This document shows, in pieces, positions 25,028-32,894 of a DNA stretch of 33,866 nucleotides. The DNA comes from Candidatus Zixiibacteriota bacterium (lineage in GTDB: Bacteria > Zixibacteria > MSB-5A5 > CAIYYT01). Below the pieces are notes generated by a model, which did not search any database, was not told the DNA's origin, and worked only from the letters and a program-made list of their open reading frames with translations. The stretch spans positions 1-33,866 of the forward strand of contig JADYYF010000061.1 of assembly GCA_020853795.1 (NCBI GenBank), read 5' to 3'. The translations under genes and the position numbers were made by a program. The stretch's first letter is position 1. Each line of letters starts with the position of its first letter.

Positions 25028-25850
25028 CGGAGCGGCCTTTCAGCATAGCATTCATACTTCCCGACTGGAATCCGGCGACATCGAGCGTGACGAAGAGGAA
25101 ACCGATCTCGTGGAAGCGGCGGTTGATTTGTTCGCGGATACCGTTATTGATAACGCGGCTCATGTCGGCCACGGGTAGTTCGATGCGGGCGATCTGGTCA
25201 TGGTGGCGGACGCGGAGTTGGGTGAAGCCCAGCGAGCGCAGGAAGGACTCGGCTTGATCGATCTGGCGGAGTTTTTCCGGCGTGACGGTGCTGCCATAGG
25301 GAATACGCGAGGCGAGGCAAGCGGATTGCGGCTTATCCCAGACGGACAGCCCGAACTCGCGAGCCAGGGCGCGGATTTCGTCCTTGGTCAAATCGGCCTC
25401 GAGCAACGGCGAGCGGACGCGGCGTTCGCGGGCGGCGATCATGCCGGGGCGGTGGTCGCCGAGATCGGAGGCGTTGGCACCATCGCAGACGACCTCGTGC
25501 TCACGTTGGGCGGCGAGATCATTGAGGCGGGTATAGAGTTCCGACTTACAGAAATAACAGCGATTGGGCGGATTCGCGGCGTAGTTGTCGTCTTCGATTT
25601 CGCGGGTGGCGATGGTGATGATGTTGGCCGCGGACAGGCCGAGCGAACGGGCGAAGTCGGCGGCGAAGGCGCGTTCGGATTCGGCGAGGGAATCGGAGAC
25701 GCCGATGGCGGCCAGCGTGGCGGCGACGCCGTTGGCTTGCACGGCGGCGTAAAGCAGAAACGAAGAGTCGAGCCCGCCGGAGAGGGCGACGATGACGCGG
25801 CGGCAATCGCGCAGCAGCGCCAGCAGATGCTGATACTTTTCGTGGCTCAC
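25020..25850 (-). CDS. larE: LarE-type ATP-dependent sulfur transferase
   Basis: The 276-residue protein belongs to the PP-loop sulfur transferase family that inserts sulfur into the nickel-pincer cofactor precursor. The PP-loop is SGGLDSS (24-30), the region ANPPNRCYFCKSELY carries Cys98 and Cys101, and SACLASRIPYG carries Cys178, equivalent to the sacrificial Cys176 of Lactobacillus plantarum LarE. The CxxC plus third Cys pattern resembles LarE enzymes that use a [4Fe-4S] cluster instead of sacrificing their own Cys. No larB, larC or larA is in the window, so the sulfur acceptor is unproven. The start is GTG with GGGAG about 6 bases upstream. Confidence 0.9.
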   Translation of the reverse strand: MSHEKYQHLLALLRDCRRVIVALSGGLDSSFLLYAAVQANGVAATLAAIGVSDSLAESERAFAADFARSLGLSAANIITIATREIEDDNYAANPPNRCYFCKSELYTRLNDLAAQREHEVVCDGANASDLGDHRPGMIAARERRVRSPLLEADLTKDEIRALAREFGLSVWDKPQSACLASRIPYGSTVTPEKLRQIDQAESFLRSLGFTQLRVRHHDQIARIELPVADMSRVINNGIREQINRRFHEIGFLFVTLDVAGFQSGSMNAMLKGRSDE

Positions 25851-25902
25851 GGTCGGCTCCCCGCGTGGCGCCCGGCCGCAGCGGCGGCAGCGCGCGCGGC
25901 GT

Positions 25903-26397
25903 TTACAGCGAATACTTGCCGAAATCTTCCGGGCTAATATTGCGCAGGCGCTCTTTGAGCGACTGCGGATCGTTCAATCGCTCCGGCATGCCTTCCTCTT
26001 TCTTAATGTTGAAGAGAGAGGCATTGACGAAGATCGGCGCCTTGGTTTTGAGGGCCAGGGCGATCGAGTCGGAGGGACGGGCATCGATATTGTGGATGCC
26101 GTCCTTGGTCTCAAGGCAGATGCGGGCGTAGAACGTCTGTTCACGCAGTTCGGTGACCTCGATCCGCAGCACGCGCGCCTCCAGCTCGGTGATGATGATC
26201 GACATCAGGTCGTGCGTTAGCGGGCGCTTGGATTTAAGCTGCTGCAGCTCCATGGCGATCGCCCAGGCTTCGAAGTGCCCGATCCAGATCGGCAGCACGC
26301 GCGTCGAGTCTTCGGTGGAGAGAATGACCACGGGCGACTTCGATTCGGGATCAACCGCCAGGCCGTGAATCTTCGCCGGCAACATTTCGTTGGTCAT
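25903..26397 (-). CDS. Bifunctional nuclease family (DUF151) protein
   Basis: The 164-residue protein matches DUF151 (bifunctional nuclease): VVILSTEDSTRVLPIWIG near the N-terminus and the hallmark DARPSDSIALALKTKAPIFV. A basic tail follows (PERLNDPQSLKERL). Plant and bacterial members have reported DNase/RNase activity, but the cellular role is unclear. Its ATG overlaps the rplI stop (TAATG), so translation is coupled. A position behind rplI is unusual and may reflect recruitment into the ribosomal operon. Confidence 0.92.
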   Translation of the reverse strand: MTNEMLPAKIHGLAVDPESKSPVVILSTEDSTRVLPIWIGHFEAWAIAMELQQLKSKRPLTHDLMSIIITELEARVLRIEVTELREQTFYARICLETKDGIHNIDARPSDSIALALKTKAPIFVNASLFNIKKEEGMPERLNDPQSLKERLRNISPEDFGKYSL

Positions 26398-26846
26398 TAT
26401 TCCGTCTTCTTGACGACCCAGACCTTCAGGTTGGCGACGACATCGGCCGCGATCTTGATCGGCACCGTATAGACGCCCAACTGCTTGAGCGGCTCGTCGA
26501 GCATGATCTTCTTGCGATCAACTTCGATGCCCTGGGTAGCGAGCAGGTCGGCGATGTTCTGCGTGGTGACGGAACCGAAGACCTTTTCTTCTTCACCGAC
26601 GAGAACCTCGGCGGTGCAGGAGGCCTTCTCGATGCGCGACTTGATGCTTTCGGCGGCGCGACGAACCTTGGCCAGACGGAGGTCCTGCTGCTGTTTGAGT
26701 TCGTTAATAGCGCGCAGGTTGCCGCGGTTGGCGGCGATGGCCAGATTGCGCGGCAGCAGGTAGTTGCGGCCGTAGCCGTCCTTGACCTCGACAACATCAC
26801 CGCACTTGCCGAGGGTGTCGATGTCTTCTCTGAGAATCACTTTCAT
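26397..26846 (-). CDS. rplI: Ribosomal protein bL9
   Basis: The 149-residue protein is a full-length bL9. The N-terminal domain has VILREDIDTLGKCGDVVEVK and GYGRNYLLPRNLAIAA, which bind 23S rRNA. A long connecting helix (about 45-75) leads to the C-terminal domain (EKVFGSVTTQNIADLLATQG). The ATG has GGGAGA about 8 bases upstream. It follows the DUF2232 gene by 32 bases and overlaps the nuclease gene. Confidence 0.98.
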   Translation of the reverse strand: MKVILREDIDTLGKCGDVVEVKDGYGRNYLLPRNLAIAANRGNLRAINELKQQQDLRLAKVRRAAESIKSRIEKASCTAEVLVGEEEKVFGSVTTQNIADLLATQGIEVDRKKIMLDEPLKQLGVYTVPIKIAADVVANLKVWVVKKTE

Positions 26847-26878
26847 TGCATATCTCCCATGCTACTAATTGCTACGGA

Positions 26879-27796
26879 TCATCCGAGCTGTTTTGCCCGA
26901 ATTTTGCGAAAATCGAATTTGGCGTCAAAGAGCGCGATCAACGGCAACAGAATGGCCGCGATGAATTGCAGCAGGAACAGGAAAAGGTAGAGCACGACTT
27001 TGACGGCGGTCGGAAAGCCGCGCACGCGCATTTGGTACTCGACGAAAGCGAGGCCGAAGATCGAAAAGACCAGGAACAGCAATAACAAGGCGTTCCAGCC
27101 GATGACGGCCAGCAGGTGTTCTTTGGTCAGAATCAGGATGATGGCCAGACCGACCGGCACAACCATCCATTCATCGAGTTTCCAAAGCGAGAACGGCGGC
27201 ACTTTGTAGACGAAAATGCCCTGGCGCTGGACGAGATATTCGCCGAGGAGGGCGCCGGCTGCCAGGACAAAGAGCAGCGAGGCCAACAGGGTCGCTGGCA
27301 GGTAGTAGACGGCGTTGTCGGCCAGCAAGGTGGTATACAGGATTGCTTTCTGATAGTCGGTCGGCGAGTAGATCTGCGCCGCCAGCGGCGACTGCATCAC
27401 GGCCTTGAGCTGGTCGCCGAAGGAGGCGATCAGCGTCGTGAACGGGCCGTGAAAGGCCAGCATCAACAGCAGCGGCAGGGAACCGGCCCCCAGCAGGGCG
27501 AGGGCGAGGCCGCGGCGGTGGTAGCGAAGAGTCGTCATCAGCAATCCCGGTATCAACACCACGATGATCAGACCGAGCGCGTAGGGCGGGCCGCCCCATG
27601 CCCAGGTCAGCGCGACGGCCGCAAGGAGTGCCTGGATCAACCAGGTCCAGCGGCGCGCGAGCCAGAGGTAGTGGACGGCGGCGAAGCCGGTGATGAGCAG
27701 CAGGTTGAGCAAGGGCACGAGCACCGCGACGGGGAAGATCAGTGCGATCACTCCGGCGGCGGCGAAGGTGAGAGCCCGCCCGCTGCGATCATTCAT
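26879..27796 (-). CDS. DUF2232 (YybS-like) membrane protein
   Basis: The 305-residue protein has about eight membrane helices and matches DUF2232/YybS, a family commonly encoded between rpsR and rplI in Firmicutes and other groups. The N-terminus runs AAGVIALIFPVAVLVPLLNL; the conserved loop near FHGPFTTLIASFGDQL and the C-terminal region FLFLLQFIAAILLPLIALFD are typical. Its function is unknown. The ATG is 16 bases from the rpsR stop, without a strong ribosome site. Confidence 0.88.
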   Translation of the reverse strand: MNDRSGRALTFAAAGVIALIFPVAVLVPLLNLLLITGFAAVHYLWLARRWTWLIQALLAAVALTWAWGGPPYALGLIIVVLIPGLLMTTLRYHRRGLALALLGAGSLPLLLMLAFHGPFTTLIASFGDQLKAVMQSPLAAQIYSPTDYQKAILYTTLLADNAVYYLPATLLASLLFVLAAGALLGEYLVQRQGIFVYKVPPFSLWKLDEWMVVPVGLAIILILTKEHLLAVIGWNALLLLFLVFSIFGLAFVEYQMRVRGFPTAVKVVLYLFLFLLQFIAAILLPLIALFDAKFDFRKIRAKQLG

Positions 27797-27811
27797 CGGC
27801 GAGCGCTCCGC

Positions 27812-28045
27812 CTAACGATAGGTCTCGGCGGCGAACGGTACCAGCGCCAGAATGCGAGCGCGCTTGACGGCGGTGGTAATCAGGCGCTGGTGGCGGGCAC
27901 AGTTGCCCGACACGCGGCGCGGAACGATTTTGCCGCGCTCGAGAATAAACCGGCGCAGCAGCCGTTCGTCCTTGTAATCGATGACCTTGACCTTGTTTTC
28001 GCAGAGGCGGCAAGGTTTGCGGCGGCGTTTGTCAAAATCGGCCAT
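27812..28045 (-). CDS. rpsR: Ribosomal protein bS18
   Basis: The 77-residue protein is bS18 ([41 protein letters not shown]). It keeps Cys12, Cys15, Cys49 and His52, so it is the zinc-binding (C+) form of the protein. It binds bS6 on the platform of the 30S subunit. Its ATG overlaps the rpsF stop (TAATG), with GAGGAG upstream inside rpsF. Confidence 0.98.
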   Translation of the reverse strand: MADFDKRRRKPCRLCENKVKVIDYKDERLLRRFILERGKIVPRRVSGNCARHQRLITTAVKRARILALVPFAAETYR

Positions 28046-28452
28046 TACTCGGTCTCCTCTCGGTCGGGTGCGGCAGCGGGTTTTTCCTGGGCTGGGGGCG
28101 CGGCGACCTCGGCGACCGGCGCGCGATAGCCGTCTTCAGCCAATTCGCGGGCGCGGGCTTCGAGGTCGACTTCCGACGCGACGGTCAGATGGCGCATGAT
28201 GCGTTCATTGACACGAAAGCCGGCGTCGACGATGGCCGGCAGCCCCGTCGTACCCTTGTAGAGGAAATGGGCGTAGTACCCCTGGCGCTTCTTCTGGATA
28301 TCATAGGCCAGGCGGCGGACACCCCAGCGCTGGGTTTCGACGATTTCGCCGCCGTTGGCGCGAATCGTGTCCTCGACCTTGCGGATCTCGGCTTCGATGT
28401 CGGATTCCGGCAGCTGGGCGTCAGTAATAAAGGTGGTCTCGTAGAGTCGCAA
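28045..28452 (-). CDS. rpsF: Ribosomal protein bS6
   Basis: The 135-residue protein starts [20 protein letters not shown] and contains [20 protein letters not shown], clear bS6 features. The C-terminus is extended and Ala/Pro/Glu-rich. The start codon is TTG; the choice is fixed by GGAGGGAGG at about 28457-28465 and by full family alignment from residue 1. The common ssb gene between rpsF and rpsR is absent here. Two hairpins lie in the 80-base leader. Confidence 0.97.
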   Translation of the reverse strand: MRLYETTFITDAQLPESDIEAEIRKVEDTIRANGGEIVETQRWGVRRLAYDIQKKRQGYYAHFLYKGTTGLPAIVDAGFRVNERIMRHLTVASEVDLEARARELAEDGYRAPVAEVAAPPAQEKPAAAPDREETE

Positions 28453-28521
28453 AGAATACCTCCCTCCGGACTAAGTTTCGTGAGACCAAAACTTAAGGCT
28501 CTTCGGCGCGTGCCCAAGAGC
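28453..28521 (-). promoter_or_regulatory. rpsF leader with two hairpins (candidate S6:S18 control element)
   Basis: Read on the minus strand, GCTCTT pairs with AAGAGC (28498-28521, extended by GGC/GCC inside). Then AAGTTT pairs with AAACTT (28473-28494). The sequence TCCGGAGGGAGG follows, containing the ribosome site. Known S6:S18 autoregulatory leaders expose a CCG next to a stem in the same place, so the resemblance is suggestive but unproven. Confidence 0.35.
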
Positions 28522-28532
28522 AGGGAAAAGGG

Positions 28533-29096
28533 CTAACGGTTAAATTTGTTCATGGCCAGAGTCAGTCCCTCATAGAAGACAGCCTCCAGACAATCGCTGC
28601 CCAATTTAGTGAAATTGTCGAGCCGGTCAAGCTCTTCTTTGCTGAAAGATTCGAGGACGAACTCTTCGGCCGGACGACCTTCGGGGATCGGGCCGATGCC
28701 GAGGCGCAGGCGAGGGAAGTCCTCGGTGCCGATCGACTCGATAATCGAAGCGAGACCGTTATGGCCGCCGTCGGAGCCGGCGAGGCGCAGGCGCATCGTT
28801 TCGAAGGGAATGGCGAAGTCGTCGGAGACAACGAGCAACTCCGAGGGCATGATCTCGTAGCTGTTCATGATGGCCTTCACGGCGCGACCGGAAAGGTTCA
28901 TGTAGGTCAGCGGTTTGGCGACGCGGATGTGCATCGAGGCGATCCGCATCGTCGCGATGACATAGTCGGCTTTCTCTTCAGTGTATTTGCCGCGGCGCTT
29001 TTGCACGAGGCGATCGACGACGAGGAAGCCGAGGTTATGCCGGGTTAGGGCATAGCCCTTGCCGGGGTTGCCGAGTCCTACAACTAATCTGATCAC
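28533..29096 (-). CDS. pth: Peptidyl-tRNA hydrolase
   Basis: The 187-residue enzyme releases tRNA from stalled peptidyl-tRNA. Catalytic residues are in place: Asn10 (GLGNPG), His20 (TRHNLG), the Asn of TYMNLSG, the Asp of SDDFAIP and the Asn of GGHNGL. The start is GTG with no strong ribosome site. The gene is commonly found beside rpsF in bacteria, and it is the first of this operon. Confidence 0.97.
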   Translation of the reverse strand: MIRLVVGLGNPGKGYALTRHNLGFLVVDRLVQKRRGKYTEEKADYVIATMRIASMHIRVAKPLTYMNLSGRAVKAIMNSYEIMPSELLVVSDDFAIPFETMRLRLAGSDGGHNGLASIIESIGTEDFPRLRLGIGPIPEGRPAEEFVLESFSKEELDRLDNFTKLGSDCLEAVFYEGLTLAMNKFNR

Positions 29097-29155
29097 GGCG
29101 TGAATAAAGGGGATCAGGATTCCGCGTCAAGACAATTCGTGCGGCGCCGGTTCGA

Positions 29156-30244
29156 TCAATAGAGTTCCACCAGTCGCAGCGGTTCCCAGTTCTGGACGTC
29201 GAAACGGAGCCAGCGCGTGACGCCCTTGTAGTCCATCAGGACTTCGGCGTAGTTGGCCTTGGGCGGAATTTCGAGGCTGAGAATTTCCTCGCCGTATTCG
29301 GCGAGATCGACCTTGCCGGTTTCGCGGAAGGTGTCGGCGTTGAGCATTAGGACCTCGGTTTTGCCGACGGCGACGACGACGGTGTTGGAGGCGATTTCCA
29401 GTTGAACGAAGCGCGGCCGCTTAAGCTCGTGTTTTTCGCCCAGCACCTTGCCGGTGCCGAACTCGACGCGATACAGCGAGCCGTGCTCGGTATCACAGCC
29501 GAAGGAAGAGTTGCCGTCGTAGGAGAAATAAGCGTAGTCGATGGCAAACGCCTGATGAATGACGATAGTCTGGAGCATGAAATTGTTTTCGGTGAAGATT
29601 TCCGTGACGCTGCCGTGCTTGCCGTTGGCGGTGATCATCTTGCCGGCGGGGCCGGGCATGAGCGTGGTCGGATTAATCGGCGTCATGTTCTGAATGTTGA
29701 GGCCGATGTTGAGGATGAATTTCATCGAGTCGGGCAGGAAGACGCGCAGCACGCTGGAATCCTCGGAGGCGACGTACAGGCGTTGCTGGACCGGATTGTA
29801 GAGTACGCCGGCCGGGACGTCGGGTTGGACGAACTTCTGCAGGTAGCGGCCGGTGGCGGCGTCAAAGATGGCGATGCCGGGCTGCGGCTTGCCGGTGGCT
29901 TCGTAGATCCAGTTGCGGGCCGGGTCGTACTGAATCGCCACGAGAGGCGTTTCGCGCAGCAAGCGCGCGGCCACTTTGTTGGTGTTCAGGTCGATGCCGA
30001 AGATGGTGTTGCTGCGGCGGTCGAGGACGTAGTACGAGTCGTATTTGGGCGGCAACTGGTTGAGCCGGTCGAGGGTCGAATCGGCAAACGCGCCCGTCGC
30101 CGGTTTGGACGCCGTCGTCGTCGGCGTGGTGCGATTGGCGGGTTCTTTCGATTCCTCCTTGCCGGAGCAGGAGAGAGCCAGCGCCACTGCGACCAGGAGG
30201 CTGATACTGAGAAACAATCGTTCGCGAATTCCGGTGATCTTCAT
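29156..30244 (-). CDS. Beta-propeller-like lipoprotein
   Basis: The 362-residue product has a lipoprotein signal (lipobox ALSC, Cys26), a Thr/Ser-rich linker and repeated blade-like motifs (YYVLDRRSNTIFGIDLNTNK, IAIFDAATGRYLQKFVQPDV, RLYVASEDSSVLRVFLPDS). This is the YVTN-like beta-propeller pattern. Ligand and role are unknown. It is translationally coupled to the upstream outer-membrane protein (ATGA overlap), suggesting a shared envelope complex. Confidence 0.78.
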   Translation of the reverse strand: MKITGIRERLFLSISLLVAVALALSCSGKEESKEPANRTTPTTTASKPATGAFADSTLDRLNQLPPKYDSYYVLDRRSNTIFGIDLNTNKVAARLLRETPLVAIQYDPARNWIYEATGKPQPGIAIFDAATGRYLQKFVQPDVPAGVLYNPVQQRLYVASEDSSVLRVFLPDSMKFILNIGLNIQNMTPINPTTLMPGPAGKMITANGKHGSVTEIFTENNFMLQTIVIHQAFAIDYAYFSYDGNSSFGCDTEHGSLYRVEFGTGKVLGEKHELKRPRFVQLEIASNTVVVAVGKTEVLMLNADTFRETGKVDLAEYGEEILSLEIPPKANYAEVLMDYKGVTRWLRFDVQNWEPLRLVELY

Positions 30245-30846
30245 AATCCGATTCCGACATCCAGACCGACGAAGGCGCCGAACGCTTTGAGATCGATTTC
30301 GCGTTCGACCCCGTGGTGGAGATACTTGTTGTTGAAGAAGCTCATATAGCTGCCGCCAACCTCGAGTCCCACGCGCGGAGCAAGGGGAAATTGCAGGCCG
30401 GCATTGAATTGATAACCGAACTTGGTGCGCGAGTCGAGGCGGGAATTGCCGGCGCCGTCTTTATACTCCTGTTCGATCGAGGCCAGCCGCAGCATCGCTT
30501 CCGCGAAGGGGCTGATCGCGGCCGCCGGTGGTTGGAGACGGAGGCCGACGCCCCCGCCGGTGAGGGCGATGTGCGATTCCTGCGTATAGGTTTGCGTGTC
30601 GGCGGTGTAATCGGACTTCTTCTCGGCGAAATCCATCGCGCCGACCGAGACGACCGTGCTCAGAAACGGCAGACGGAACATATTGAGATCGGCGGTGACT
30701 TCGGCGCGCCAGCCGGTCTTGGCGAGATCCTTGATGTCGCCCTGCGGGACGAGAAAGCCGAGCCGCGCGCCGACGCCGGCGCAGAGCGACGGGGCCAGGA
30801 TCAGCGTCAGGGCGAGGGCAGCGAGGGGGAGGCGATACGTTCGCAT
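30241..30846 (-). CDS. Outer-membrane beta-barrel protein
   Basis: The 201-residue protein (after start correction) has a signal peptide (MRTYRLPLAALALTLILAPS) and then alternating hydrophobic strands (ARLGFLVPQGD, GVGLRLQPPAAAISPFAEAM, VGLEVGGSYMSFFNN), ending in VGLDVGIGL, like small OmpW/OmpX-type barrels. The frame is open from 30906, but ATG at 30846 has AAGGAGAT right upstream. A hairpin (30862-30878) lies in its leader. It shares the ATGA overlap with the lipoprotein gene. Confidence 0.82.
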   Translation of the reverse strand: MRTYRLPLAALALTLILAPSLCAGVGARLGFLVPQGDIKDLAKTGWRAEVTADLNMFRLPFLSTVVSVGAMDFAEKKSDYTADTQTYTQESHIALTGGGVGLRLQPPAAAISPFAEAMLRLASIEQEYKDGAGNSRLDSRTKFGYQFNAGLQFPLAPRVGLEVGGSYMSFFNNKYLHHGVEREIDLKAFGAFVGLDVGIGL

Positions 30847-30861
30847 GATTATCTCCTTCAT

Positions 30862-30936
30862 CGGCAGTTTTCCTGCCGTCAATATGGTTGAATCGGGCGA
30901 TAGCACAAATCGTTTCTGGGTCTCCGCAGGGGAGAC
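30862..30936. other. Two hairpins in the outer-membrane gene / ctaB gap
   Basis: CGGCAG/CTGCCG (30862-30878) lies just ahead of the ribosome site of the beta-barrel gene, and GTCTCC/GGAGAC (30920-30936) lies further up. They could shape the leader transcript of that gene. Between divergent genes, the rest of the 30847-31061 gap is AT-rich and carries the ctaB promoter candidate. Confidence 0.4.
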
Positions 30937-30985
30937 TATAGGGATTGATTTAATCTACTATGACAGATTTTTCACTTACTTTTTC

Positions 30986-31014
30986 TTGAAATCGTCCCGC
31001 GGCGCGTATACATT
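30986..31014 (+). promoter_or_regulatory. Candidate ctaB promoter
   Basis: TTGAAA (30986-30991) and TACATT (31009-31014) are separated by 17 bases. The predicted start of transcription is about 40 bases ahead of the TTG at 31062. Confidence 0.45.
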
Positions 31015-31061
31015 GGCAAACCATTAACCGGAAGTTGCCGAGCGCAGCAAGGGATTCAGAC

Positions 31062-31994
31062 TTGATCAATTCGCCGTCCGCCGAGAATCGACTTCATCAA
31101 CCCACGATGTCGCTTGCGACCTCCGTCTCGCCGCTGGCGCGGCTCGGGGCGTACCTCCAACTGACGAAGCCGACGATCATGCTGCTGGTGGTAATCACCG
31201 GGGCGACGGCGCTGGTGCTGGAAGGCAGCTTCCTGACCCAGCCGTTCCAGTTCGCTCTGGTGCTGTTGGGGCTGTACCTGACGGGCGGTTGTGCCAACGC
31301 CCTCAATCAGTATTTCGAGCGCGACGTTGATGCGCGCATGAAACGGACGATGAAGCGCCGGCCGCTGCCGCAGGGGGTCTTGCCGCCGACGGCGGCGCTG
31401 GTCTTCTCGGTCGGGATCGGCATCGCCGGCGTGGCGATCTTCTGGATCTTCTTCAACGCGCTGACGGCGCTGTTGTCGCTAGCGACGATCCTCTTCTATA
31501 GTCTTTTTTACACATTATATCTGAAGCCGAACACCTACCAGAACATCGTGATCGGGGGCGCGGCCGGGGCGATGGCGCCGGTGGGAGCATGGACGGCGGC
31601 GACCGGATCGATGGCGCTGATGCCGTGGGCAATTTTCCTGATCGTGTTTTTCTGGACCCCGCCGCATTTCTGGGCGCTGGCGTTGTTCTGCAAGGACGAC
31701 TACCGCGAGGTCGGCTACCCGATGTTGCCGGTGTTGAAGGGGGAGCGCGCGACCCACAATCAAATTCTGACCTACAGCGTGGTTTTGCTGCTGGCGAGCC
31801 TGTTGCCGCTGGTCGCCGGCGCCGGGTGGTTTTACGGCGTAGCAGCGGTAGCGCTGGGCGCGCGATTTGTGCAGAAAGTGCTGCAGGCGCGGCGCAGCGG
31901 AGAGACCCGCGACGTGCGCGGGCTGTTCGGGTATTCGATCATTTACCTGTTCGCGATTTGCGCGGCACTGATGCTCGATAAAATAGTTGCGTAG
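31062..31994 (+). CDS. ctaB: Protoheme IX farnesyltransferase (heme O synthase)
   Basis: The product converts protoheme IX to heme O by adding a farnesyl group, needed for heme-copper oxidases. It is a UbiA-type membrane enzyme with about nine helices. The first acidic motif is NQYFERDVDARMKRTMKRRP; the second is CKDDYREVGYPMLPVLKGER. The start is uncertain: TTG at 31035 opens the frame, TTG at 31062 has AAGGGA 7 bases upstream (chosen), and ATG at 31107 is closest to the family start. The gene leads into the alternative complex III operon, with a separate promoter for the latter. Confidence 0.93.
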   Translation: MINSPSAENRLHQPTMSLATSVSPLARLGAYLQLTKPTIMLLVVITGATALVLEGSFLTQPFQFALVLLGLYLTGGCANALNQYFERDVDARMKRTMKRRPLPQGVLPPTAALVFSVGIGIAGVAIFWIFFNALTALLSLATILFYSLFYTLYLKPNTYQNIVIGGAAGAMAPVGAWTAATGSMALMPWAIFLIVFFWTPPHFWALALFCKDDYREVGYPMLPVLKGERATHNQILTYSVVLLLASLLPLVAGAGWFYGVAAVALGARFVQKVLQARRSGETRDVRGLFGYSIIYLFAICAALMLDKIVA

Positions 31995-32110
31995 CCGTTG
32001 CACGCGTGCTTATATACGCGCGGATCGGGCCGACTCCGGCCGTCAAGCGGTGGCGCCCGGTCGTCGACGCAGGCAAGCTCAAGGCGCGGAAGCCACAACT
32101 CGATTTTCGC

Positions 32111-32139
32111 TTGACAGGTTTTGACCGTTTTTTTATTAT
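32111..32139 (+). promoter_or_regulatory. Near-consensus promoter of the alternative complex III operon
   Basis: TTGACA (32111-32116) and TATTAT (32134-32139) are spaced by exactly 17 bases, the best sigma-70-type match in the window. Transcription would start near 32147, leaving a leader of about 100 bases to actA. The 252-base gap after ctaB holds no gene. Confidence 0.75.
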
Positions 32140-32246
32140 CCGCGCCAACACGTCGACTAACATAGAGAAAGTCCAGTAACTTACTCGACGATCGACGTGC
32201 TTTGCGCAGTGCCTTTGTGAAAAAAGTAACGAATTTGGGATAAGAA

Positions 32247-32894
32247 TTGTCGCAGATCTTCCCGAAATGGACTAATCATTTGCCGGCGGTGCTGTTGGCG
32301 GTAGCCGTGCTCGGGGGCGGCTTCGTCGTGTTCTTCATGTGGTATTACGGTTCGCCGAAATACACCGACGTCGGCTATCGACCGACGCAGCCGGTTCCGT
32401 TTTCGCACAAGCTGCACGCCGGTGATTTGGGAATGGATTGCCGCTACTGCCACAATAATATAGAGCGCTCGGCGGTGGCGAACGTGCCGCCGACGCAGAC
32501 CTGCATGAACTGCCATACGCTGGTATTGCCGCAGAGCCCGAAACTGCTGCCGGTACGAGAGAGCTGGGCGACCGGCAACCCGGTGCCGTGGGTGAACGTG
32601 CATATGCTGCCGCAGTATGCTTATTTCAATCACGCAGTGCATCTGCACGCCGGAGTGGGTTGCATCAGTTGTCACGGCAATATCGCGCAGATGGAAGTCG
32701 TGACGCAGGCCGAGCCGCTGAGCATGTCCTGGTGCCTGGATTGCCATCGCAATCCCGATCCATATTTGCGGCCGGTTGATCAGATCACGAACATGAATTA
32801 TCAGGCGCCGGCGGATCAGGCGGAACTGGCCGCGCGCATCAAGGCCGAGAAGAAACTGGCTCCGCCGGAGGACTGCTCGGGTTGTCATCGATGA
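32247..32894 (+). CDS. actA: Pentaheme cytochrome c, alternative complex III subunit ActA
   Basis: The 215-residue protein carries an N-terminal membrane anchor (about 12-33) and exactly five CxxCH heme-binding motifs at Cys65, Cys86, Cys139, Cys163 and Cys210, in the arrangement of ActA. Conserved SHKLHAGDLGMDCRYCH and HMLPQYAYFNHAVHLHAGVG provide axial His ligands. Alternative complex III oxidises quinol and reduces a c-type cytochrome or oxidase. The start is TTG with GGGA about 8 bases upstream. It overlaps actB by ATGA. Confidence 0.93.
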   Translation: MSQIFPKWTNHLPAVLLAVAVLGGGFVVFFMWYYGSPKYTDVGYRPTQPVPFSHKLHAGDLGMDCRYCHNNIERSAVANVPPTQTCMNCHTLVLPQSPKLLPVRESWATGNPVPWVNVHMLPQYAYFNHAVHLHAGVGCISCHGNIAQMEVVTQAEPLSMSWCLDCHRNPDPYLRPVDQITNMNYQAPADQAELAARIKAEKKLAPPEDCSGCHR

